Assembly (NCBI RefSeq): GCF_004664715.2
Contig: NC_051084.1
Location: 58,585,334-58,649,333, forward strand
DNA length: 64,000 nucleotides
Source: Peromyscus leucopus
Lineage: Eukaryota; Chordata; Mammalia; Rodentia; Cricetidae
Direction: 5' to 3'
Part shown: positions 56,094-64,000 of the stretch, in pieces
How the letters are laid out: the number at the start of each line of letters is the position of its first letter
Numbering within the stretch: the first letter of the stretch is position 1
Program-made: the position numbers and the translations under genes
The notes under the pieces: model-generated
The model's database searches: none
Told to the model about the DNA's origin: nothing
Seen by the model: the letters and a program-made list of their open reading frames with translations, nothing else

Positions 56094-56504
56094 AACATAG
56101 GTATACAGTCATATTTTTAAGTTAAAATTTTAATGGGAACAGTAGTAATTTTTTTTAATGTATATATTTTAGAATTCTCCATGCCTAATGATGGCTGTGG
56201 TTCTTGGCTCAGAGTAGTGAACAAAATTGCAAGATGGTTCTTAAAAGAAATTCTTAATTCTGTTAAACTCACAGTGCCTAACCCAGGTAGACTTGAGATA
56301 GCATAACCAAAGCCACACCAAGTTTTTTAAAGATAAGAACTTAAGTCCCCACATAGAGTACTATATTTGGTAGCAGATTGTTAGACTTATTGAATGTATA
56401 CCTGTGTGAGGGGATAGTCTCTAAGTAGTTCTTACGAGTTTCATTGCACATCACATTTAGACTAACATTCTTTCTTTGCTGTATGTGTGGACATAATAAT
56501 GATA

Positions 56505-56600
56505 GAGGGCAGGAGAACTATAGACCTAGATTCTTGTTCTAGCTCTGTTAACTACATGATGAGTGCTCTTCAGCATACCACTAACTTAGCAGTGGCTCTT
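56505..56600 (+). mobile_element. Possible MIR fragment
   Basis: 'GACCTAGATTCTTGTTCTAG' and 'CTCTGTTAACTACATGATGA' resemble the MIR 5'/core layout. Confidence 0.45.
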
Positions 56601-57318
56601 TTTTTCCCTCCATATATTAGTCATTGTTAAGTTTTAGCATTAAATCTCATTCTTTTCATAGTAAGCTTTGCTTATGAAATGCTTAAAGCAGAGAATGGGC
56701 AGAGAAGATTGTGGCAGAACAATGGAAAATACATTGTGTTTGAAAAAGTAAGGTGTGTTTTATATGTGCCACAGGTGATGAAGATGAATGTTATAGCTAG
56801 GATTGGTTTGATGTAGATCTTGTGACTCTTAGGGGTTGGAGGCAGGAACACAATAAGAAGCTCTTAAAATATCCCAAGTCGAAAAGTAACATGTTGTGTT
56901 TAAGGAAATTAGTCTGATGGACATGTTCCTGTAAAAGCTCAGGAACTTAGTGGCTAGATGTTGAGCTATGGTAATGACAATGGGTATGATACATGGGAGA
57001 AGCCTTCAAGAAATATAGAGAAGACAGAGTCTAGGATAACTCCTGAGTATGGCCTTAAGCATGTAGGATGAAAGTAATTGCTTACTTTTGAATTTGAAAT
57101 GGTGTAAATTTCATAGTATAGATGACATGAGTTTTGTTATAACAATATTTAATTTAGTTGCCCTTTCTTTTAAAAAAGAATACATACTCTCAGTATATTA
57201 TATATTATTATATTAATTAATAAATGCTGCAGCAGATAAATCAGGGTTTCAGAATATTGTGAAATTGTAAAAAGGTCTCCTCTAATCCTATACCATCAGT
57301 AAAAGATTGTATATTTTA
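56601..57318. other. Intron 2, nothing recognised
   Basis: AT-rich with TATA-rich segments near 57195-57225. Confidence 0.4.
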
Positions 57319-57514
57319 GGGGCTGGAGAGATGGCTCAGTGGTTAAGAGCACTGGCTGTTCTTCCAGAAGACATGGGTTCAATTCCCAGTACCCACATGG
57401 CAGCTCACAACTCTCTATAAGTCCAGTTCTAGGGAATCCGGCATCCTCACACAGACATACATGCAGGAAAAATTCCAATGCACATAAAATAAAAATTAAC
57501 TATTTAAAAAAAAA
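57319..57514 (+). mobile_element. B2 SINE
   Basis: Near-consensus 'GGGGCTGGAGAGATGGCTCA' start, 'CATGGGTTCAATTCCCAGTA' B-box and A-rich tail. Flanks AAGATTGTATATTTTA and AAGATTATGTATTTTA resemble a duplicated target with small changes. Confidence 0.93.
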
Positions 57515-57575
57515 GATTATGTATTTTATGTTTTTAAACACTAATTAAAAGACATCAGCCTCTTTCCCTCAAACA

Positions 57576-57770
57576 GTTTCATGAAGCTGAAGGAATGGAT
57601 TCTGTATTTAAACATTTCAAAGAGTTCCCGAGACGAAAAATGGTGGGCCTTTCTTTCCAGTGGCTGGATTGCAGAAGCTCTTGAAACCATCCAGAAAGGC
57701 TTGCTCATATGTCAGGAATCCTGATGCTGTTGAGAAGGAAATGGACAATTGTTGTGGAAAATTTCAAGTA
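57576..57770 (+). other. Exon-like island, unidentified
   Basis: A pyrimidine-rich stretch ending CAAACAG precedes a frame reading FHEAEGMDSVFKHFKEFPRR, which stays open for about 35 codons before a stop. The composition is markedly more protein-like and less AT-rich than its flanks. It is not the expected Smap1 exon 3 and I do not recognise it. It may be a gene-copy fragment, a repeat fragment or chance. Confidence 0.2.
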
Positions 57771-58239
57771 ATAGTAGAGATGAGTCTCTTGACATGAAGA
57801 CTTTCTTTAGGAACTACAAGAATTCATTTCTCTTTTAATAATAATTTATTCTTAAAACAATCATATACATTAGTTTAGGTCATTGAAAATCTTCCTCTGT
57901 ATCTTTAAGGATCTTTGATGATAGGGAATAATAGAGCAAGCTGCTTCCCTTTCCTATAAAATACATTAAACTTTTAAGATCCTCAGCAGCCATAGTGTTT
58001 CTTTTAAGATGATCTTATTGAGGAAAGATGATAAATGCCATGAATATGCTTTGAACCCATTTTTGAGTGTAAGATCTACTTGGATGAGATTCTTTTGAAA
58101 TTTATATCATTAGTTGGTTCATAACCTTTTGATCCATTAAAAGACTTTATTCTTAGTTGAAGGATCAAGTCTTCCACTATGGTTCAGGGCCTTTTGTACA
58201 TTAGCTAAGTTCCCTCGAGATCCTGGCTTCTTAAGCTAA
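57771..58239. other. Intron 2, nothing recognised
   Basis: No named element. Confidence 0.4.
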
Positions 58240-58436
58240 GATTTATTTTTATGTGTGTTTCTGTACACACTCACACACGTGTGCACATTCTTAGGTGGTC
58301 AGAAAAGGGCATCAGATCCTTTGTAGCTGGAGTTACAGGTAGTTGTGAGCCTTTGGATGCATGTACTGGAACTGAACTTGGGTCCTCTGCAAGAATAGCA
58401 AGTGTTCTTTACTGCTGAGTCCTCTCTCTAGCCCCC
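58240..58436 (-). mobile_element. B3-class SINE
   Basis: 'TGGTCAGAAAAGGGCATCAG', 'GGAACTGAACTTGGGTCCTC' and 'TGCTGAGTCCTCTCTCTAGC' in inverted order. Confidence 0.85.
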
Positions 58437-59302
58437 TTCTAAAGCTTTTTTCTACTTGTGACCTGTTTGTGTGTGAAATATTTACATAAATTGGGTTTAT
58501 AGGTATATAAAATGGCATACAAACCAGACATTTATTGATAATAAATAAGAATATTTATTTTAAAGGAATTCTTTAGCATATATTTGAACATACTGTTTAT
58601 GATGTTAAAGATGAAAGGAAATTTGCATACAAGTGAGATGGATGTCCTTGTTGATGGTTACATAAAGAGTTTAATCTTAGCTGAATATTTGATATTACAG
58701 GTTAGAGAGTATCTTCAGCAGAGTTGTTTGGTATTTTGATTTTATAAACATCAATGCTAAGAGTGCCGCTTTGTATAAATAAATAGCACAAAATGGTATA
58801 AGTATGATTAAGGTCATTGCAGAAATTTTTGGAAAATTGGTTCTAATCCTAAGCCAGAATTTATTTTATGCTTTATATGGAATTCATATCAGCAACTTAA
58901 ATAACAGTTCTTCAAACCAAACCTTGTAACACAGTAAAGGAATGATGGTAGGAACATATTAGAAGTCTTTGTTTTTTGTGATTCTACCATTATGTCCACT
59001 CAAGGAAAGGACACTTTGTATGTGCAGTAAAAACACTGATTTATAACATACTGTATTCATCTTGAGTCCTAGGCTAGGTGTTTCAGACAGTATTCATTGG
59101 CACTAAATGGTGTGGGAGCATTCACAGTTCAAAATGTACACGTTATGTGTTCAAAGTCTAGGCTGCAGTGAAGTCCTGAGAATCCCAGAAGCAGATTGGA
59201 CTACTATACATTTGACTTTGAATACATTTTCAATCTTTACATGTTGAGAAACCTTTTTATTCGTGCCACATTTTTTATGCCTCTCCCCATTCAGTTCCAT
59301 GC
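58437..59302. other. Intron 2, nothing recognised
   Basis: AT-rich, no named element. Confidence 0.4.
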
Positions 59303-59332
59303 TAGTAGTAGTAGTAGTAGCAGCAGCAGCAG
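59303..59332. repeat. (TAG)6(CAG)4 triplet repeat
   Basis: Six TAG units run directly into four CAG units, suggesting T-to-C change within one ancestral triplet array. Confidence 0.95.
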
Positions 59333-59726
59333 CTGTTGTATTTTAGGGAAAATGTAGAATTAATATCCCTTCTCAATTTTATTCAGTTTGGGGGAATAGG
59401 AAATATATGGGCAGTGAGCAGACCTCTAAGATTAAGCATTGTGAAATGAAGACTCTTAATTCTCCCATCAGACATCTAGTTTTCATACAAACAGCATGTT
59501 CATAAGTTTCTTGTGTGTCATTCCTGAAGTGCTTTATGTGTAAATACACAAACATTTAGATGGTATATGTTTTTATATCATTATACAAGAATGTTTTGAC
59601 CCGGCCATCAGATTCTTCTTTCTTGCAATCTATTCCTCAGAAAATTAGGTAGAAGTTTTAAATAGTGTGTGCTTCTTTGGAGGCTAGAGGTTGATGTTGG
59701 GTGTCTTCCTTAGTCACCTCCGCCCC
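59333..59726. other. Intron 2, nothing recognised
   Basis: No named element. Confidence 0.4.
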
Positions 59727-59850
59727 CTTTTTGAGAGGCATGGTCTCACTGTGTAGACATAACTAATCTGGAACTTCTTGCTATGTGATACCCATCTTCC
59801 TCTGCCTCTGCCTCCCAAATGTTGGGACTAAAGAAATGTGACACACGTTC
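59727..59850 (-). mobile_element. B1 SINE, diverged
   Basis: 'GAGGCATGGTCTCACTGTGT' and 'AATGTTGGGACTAAAGAAAT' in inverted order. Confidence 0.7.
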
Positions 59851-59852
59851 TG

Positions 59853-60062
59853 GTTTTTTTTTTTTTTTTTTTTTTTTTGAGACATGCTTTTTCACTGAAC
59901 CTTATGTTTACTGACTGGTTTGGCTGGTTGGTCAGTGAGCTTCAGGAATCGGTATGTATGTGTTGTACCATGCCTAGCTCTTTACGTGAGTGCTGGGGAT
60001 CCCAGCTCAAGTCCTCCTGCTCTTCAGCAAGTGTCTACAGACTGAGACATTTCTCCAGCCCT
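59853..60062 (-). mobile_element. B4-type SINE
   Basis: Poly(T) of about 23, 'GAGACATGCTTTTTCACTGA', 'TACGTGAGTGCTGGGGATCC' and 'GACTGAGACATTTCTCCAGC' in inverted order. Confidence 0.8.
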
Positions 60063-60285
60063 AGTTTAAATAGTTCTGCTTTTCTTCTAGATTTATCAGA
60101 GATATGCTGCATCCTTCTATAAACGTTCTTCTGTAAACACTAATGTCTACTTAAGATTTTATTATTATCTCACATTTGTACCATTGGGGACTTAGAGGGC
60201 ATTATTATATTCCAGTCATTCACAATAGCTGCTTTCTGTTATTTTTCAACTCATTGTATCTCATTTTTAAAAAGCAAGCAGAGGA

Positions 60286-60510
60286 GTGTTGAGATGGCCC
60301 AGCGAGTGCTTACAGCATATGTGTGAGCTGGGTTTAGATGTCCTGGCATTGCAGAGTGGAGGAGATGGGCAGATCTGAGTGCTCATTAGTCAGTATAGCA
60401 GTATAGCCTAAGCAGCAAGCTCCCGTTCAGTGAGACTGCCTCAAAGGGTGCAGGACTGAGGAAGCCTTCCCATATGCATGTACAAATGAGTGTACCTCTG
60501 CACACATACA
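60286..60510 (+). mobile_element. B4-type SINE, sense
   Basis: 'GTTGAGATGGCCCAGCGAGT' start and a CA-rich end near 'TGCACACATACATATAAC'. Confidence 0.65.
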
Positions 60511-61036
60511 TATAACTCTCTCCCCATATGCTCTCCCTGAATAAAAGCCACCAGTAAACCTCAAAAGACAAGTAGAAAAAAATTAGTGAAGACTATGCAA
60601 GTGACTTCCTGATATAACACATTAATACAAAACTTAGTTTTACTCTTAATGTCTGTTGAGCAGGTTCATCTTAGCATCTCAGTGATGAAATGTCAGGAAC
60701 ATCCTACGGATAGACAGGAGGAGCATACTCAGGAAAAGGGAAGATGGGGCAAGGAACCCAGAGCCACCTTACACAGAGCTGCTGAACCTGAAAGAACTAC
60801 CTTTCCAGTTTACTCTGTAGGGTAGGCAAATAGACATTTTCCTCTCAACTCCGCTGTTCAGGAGTTTGGAATGTTAACACAAAGAAAAAAGTCAACAGGT
60901 TTCATTCTCAGGAAAAGGATCATTAACTTGGGGTTTCAGTTGTGGTTTTGATTGGTCTTGCCTTTTTTTTTAAGCTTCTTTCCTGAGACTGACAGTGACT
61001 TAAGCTTGGACACCTGTGTTTCTGTCTGGCTTTAGC
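60511..61036. other. Intron 2, nothing recognised
   Basis: No named element. Confidence 0.4.
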
Positions 61037-61100
61037 ACCCTCCCTCCCCCCTCCCTCCCTCCCTCCCTCCCTCCTCCTCCCTCCCTCTCTCTTCTCTCTC
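61037..61100. repeat. (CCCT)n pyrimidine tract
   Basis: About 64 pyrimidine-only bases: CCCT units, then CCT and CTCT. It sits at the tail end of a B4-like SINE. Confidence 0.95.
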
Positions 61101-61104
61101 TGTA

Positions 61105-61278
61105 TATATACACAAGTGCATTTGTTTGTAGAGACCACAGAGCAATCTTGGATAGTGCTTCTCAAGTGCTACTTTAAAAGACAGTCTCTTACTGGCTTAG
61201 TGGCCTGGAATTAGTTGGCCAGTGAACCTCAGGAATCTTCCCTTCTCTGCCTCAAGTACATGCCACAATGCTTGGCTT
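61105..61278 (-). mobile_element. B4-type SINE, diverged
   Basis: 'AAAGACAGTCTCTTACTGGC' and 'CAAGTACATGCCACAATGCT' in inverted order. Confidence 0.6.
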
Positions 61279-61298
61279 ATTTATTTCTATTATTTTTA

Positions 61299-61456
61299 TG
61301 TGTGTGTGTGTGTGTGTGTGTGTATGCCAGGAGAGGGCATCAGGTCCCCTGGAGCTGGAGTGCCAGGAGGATGTAAGGTACCTGTTATGGTGATGGGAAC
61401 TCCGTCCCCTGGAAGGACAGTAAGCATTCTTACCATGGAGCCATCTCTCCATGGCT
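61299..61456 (-). mobile_element. B3-class SINE with (TG)n tail
   Basis: (TG)n at 61300-61323, then 'CAGGAGAGGGCATCAGGTCC', 'CCTGGAGCTGGAGTGCCAGG' and 'ACCATGGAGCCATCTCTCCA'. Confidence 0.85.
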
Positions 61457-61461
61457 TTTGT

Positions 61462-61540
61462 ACACAGGTTCTAGGGTACAACACTCGGGTCTTCGTGCTT
61501 ACATAGCAAAGCACTTTTTATAGTTGAGCTATCTCCCCCG
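61462..61540 (-). mobile_element. ID-like SINE fragment
   Basis: 'AACACTCGGGTCTTCGTGCT' and 'TATAGTTGAGCTATCTCCCC' resemble an inverted ID. It may instead be the end of the interrupted B4 at 61105. Confidence 0.5.
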
Positions 61541-63365
61541 TTAGCTTTTATCTTTACACATTTAGTTTTGTTTTAGGTGAAATGTTTTATGTGCTGCTTC
61601 ATTATTATTAGATCATTAAATGTTCCATTGACCTGAAACTGATTTTTAAAACCAAATACAGCACTCCTATGTAAGTTAAATAAAATTCCCTTTTACTTTG
61701 CCCCTTTATCCTGCTTGTTTTCTTCTATCTATTCCTACTCTTAAATTTTTTGAAATTATAACTTCATGCTCTCATTCCCTTCCTGCCCTTCAAATTCTCC
61801 CATGTAATCCACCCTTTCTCTCTTAAATTTGTGGACTGTTGTGTTTTTCTTTTGGTGGTTGTAATGTGCATGCATGCACGCGTGTTAACTATCTAGGTAC
61901 TACCTGCTCGGCCTGCATGCTCCTTGTAAGTGTTGTATGTTTTCAGGGTTGATCTTTGGGATTGGATAGCCGTTTGCTGTGCTCTTCCTGGGGAAGAAGA
62001 CGTTTCTCCCACTCTCAGCCGTCCATAGTTGTCCGCAGTCTGCGTGTAAGGTCGAAGTCTCTTGAGCTTTCCCCTTAGCGTGGCCAGTGGTGTAGTCCTT
62101 GTTGAGCCTGCGTTTTTTCTTAGTTTGCTAATTTTGCTTATTTTTGTTTTAGCTAATTAGATAGACAAATTTGGTAACAAATGCAGATCCAAACTTTAAA
62201 TTGACAACCTCCATTCTTTTCAGGCTCTAAAACTTTCAAAACAGAATTATTGAATATGGGTTTTGTTTTTCATGCTAAATTAAGATGAAGTGTTTTGTAC
62301 TTAGGGAGCTTCAGAAATAGAAGAGCTTTATCTATATTACATTGTAACAGCGGTATGTGAGCATAGATGCTTTTTGGGTATTTAGCTAAGACAGTATATT
62401 TTGAAGTTGATACTCAGTTATGGTTGTATTTTTTTGAAATTGAATCTGAAGTAATATCTGGATTTCTGCTGGTGGTGTTGTATGTACTAAGTTATGGGTT
62501 ACGCTGCAAAACTAAAACTAAATTATGGACTAAAAACGGTAAAAAAACCTTTTAGTAGCAGGTTATGGGATTCTTAAGTGTTGTTTATTATACTATAAAT
62601 GGGTACAGTGTGAATTTAAGATGGTAGTAGGATTTGAACCTAGAGCCCAACAAGCTTGGCTAGTGTTTCTCATTGAGTTTATATCCCTAAGAACAGATTG
62701 AATCTAATGGCAAAAGTAAATAGTGTTAACTTTAAATTATGTTCTCTCTAGCTGGCATATCACAACTATGAAATACATAGTTCCTTTAGAACCTCAATAT
62801 ACTGTTATGTTATTGTAAGTATAAATGGCTTTGTATTCTCTGTGATCTTGTAGTCTTTTGTTAACATTCTTTAGAATCAGTACATTTTCTATTTACCAAA
62901 TGCTTGATTTTTGTGTGTTTTTAAAGTCTTAATTTTGAAATGAACTTGTTTCTTAAGTTAATGTCTTAAAAATATTTTTAAGAGTCTTAATAGAAATATT
63001 GACTTATAATCCATACATCTCTGTTCTTCACATTTGAAGTCTGGGTGAAATAGAAAAAGGTATTGACAGGTAGTGATATAACCTTACTAAAACAAGATAA
63101 TATTAAAAATTCTTAATATATTTGAATTTTTGATGGCTTGAGTACAAGCATTTCTCCTCCTAGAGAAGTGGAAAATAGGTTTTAAAAGTGTGTTTTTCAG
63201 GGGCATGGGGAAAATGTGTTTTTCAGAATGATGTCTAGTACTTATGGTCTGGCTTGATTCCCAGAAACTAGATGATAAAAGTGAAGAAAGCTCATTTATA
63301 AGTCCAGCTTACATTTCTTCCTGGTTACAAATAATTAAAGGTATAATGCTTACTTTTTCTTTTAA
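61541..63365. other. Intron 2, nothing recognised
   Basis: 1.8 kb of AT-rich sequence without recognisable SINEs; the short ORFs have no family resemblance. Confidence 0.4.
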
Positions 63366-63505
63366 AAGATTTTTTTCTATTTATTTGTTGGGGGTAGAAT
63401 GGGCACAAGGTACCACAACGTGTGTGTGGAGGTGGGAGGACAAATTTGCAGGAGTTGGTTTTCTCCTTCCACCATCGGGGTTTGGGGATGTATCTCAAGT
63501 TACTT
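63366..63505 (-). mobile_element. B3-class SINE, diverged
   Basis: 'TGGAGGTGGGAGGACAAATT' and 'GGAGTTGGTTTTCTCCTTCC' in inverted order; the tRNA-like end is lost. Confidence 0.65.
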
Positions 63506-63809
63506 AGACTTAGTGTCCTTTAGATTGAAAGGACCAAATGATAAAGATCTTTAATTCTTCATCTGTTTATCATTCCTTTTACACTGTTGCCACATGCATC
63601 CCTTCACTTTGTCATCATCTCAAGAGAAATAGAAATCTTGTTTACCTGAGGGCCAGGTGGGATAGTTACTCAGATTTGAGAGTGAACCTCAGACACCAGC
63701 AAGCCTTCAGTTGTGAGACTTTATGGCTATTTTTACTTAAAGGGAAATACTTGTGTCTTCTTTAGAGCTTCAAGATTAATATCAAGATATTTCTTAAACC
63801 TAGATTGTT

Positions 63810-63971
63810 GCCGGGTGGTAGTGGCACACACCTTTAATCCCAGCACTTGGGAGGCAGAGGCAGGCGGATCTCTGTGAGTTCAAGGCTAGCCTGGGCTACA
63901 GAGTGAGTTCTAGGACAGGCTCCAAAGCTACACAGAGAAACCCTGCCTCTAAAAACCAAAACCAAAAAAAA
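63810..63971 (+). mobile_element. B1 SINE with perfect 14-bp duplication
   Basis: GCCGGGTGGTAGTGGCACAC to an A-rich tail, flanked by AAACCTAGATTGTT at 63796-63809 and 63972-63985. Confidence 0.96.
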
Positions 63972-64000
63972 AAACCTAGATTGTTTTCTCAGGAGTGTAG

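Noticed and set aside
57576..57770. This island as Smap1 exon 3
   Set aside because: The translation does not match the expected SMAP1 continuation after EQIQ (CMQDMG...), and the frame soon hits a stop.

Overview
The window is mammalian nuclear DNA from a muroid rodent. B1, B2, B3/B4 and ID SINEs, rodent-type L1 fragments and endogenous-retrovirus LTRs are scattered through AT-rich non-coding sequence. The youngest-looking B1 copies have a sequence form I associate with cricetids (deer mouse, vole or hamster relatives) rather than Mus. That species-level placement is an inference.

I can support only one protein-coding gene: the 5' part of Smap1 (small ArfGAP 1, stromal membrane-associated protein 1), on the + strand. 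A CpG-island, TATA-less promoter lies at about 15.6-16.4 kb. Coding exon 1 is 15987-16104 and coding exon 2 is 49082-49215. They join in frame to give the first 84 residues, which include the four-cysteine zinc finger and the catalytic arginine of the ArfGAP domain. Intron 1 is 32,977 bp. Intron 2 runs off the right edge, so exon 3 and the rest of the gene lie outside.

Layout: 1-15.6 kb is intergenic upstream sequence. It holds an ancient minus-strand L1 (1.2-4.9 kb) broken by younger insertions, scattered L2 fragments (9.8-12.3 kb), SINEs, and a solo LTR with a 6-bp target duplication inside an L1 3' UTR (13.0-13.9 kb). 15.6-16.4 kb is the promoter and exon 1. 16.1-49.1 kb is intron 1, with many SINEs, a plus-strand ancient L1 (27.4-29.1 kb), a minus-strand L1 (37.0-38.9 kb), LTRs, old MIR/L2/MER5 relics and long microsatellites. 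49.2-64.0 kb is intron 2, including a structurally inverted L1 with a nested LTR (53.3-55.1 kb).

I found no RNA gene, CRISPR array, operon or novel multi-gene system. The remaining interest is in nested-repeat history, non-B-DNA-prone repeats, features of the Smap1 5' UTR, and two short exon-like islands I could not identify. Repeat names come from remembered family character, not from a database search; class-level calls are firmer than subfamily names, and boundaries are usually good to about 10-30 bases.
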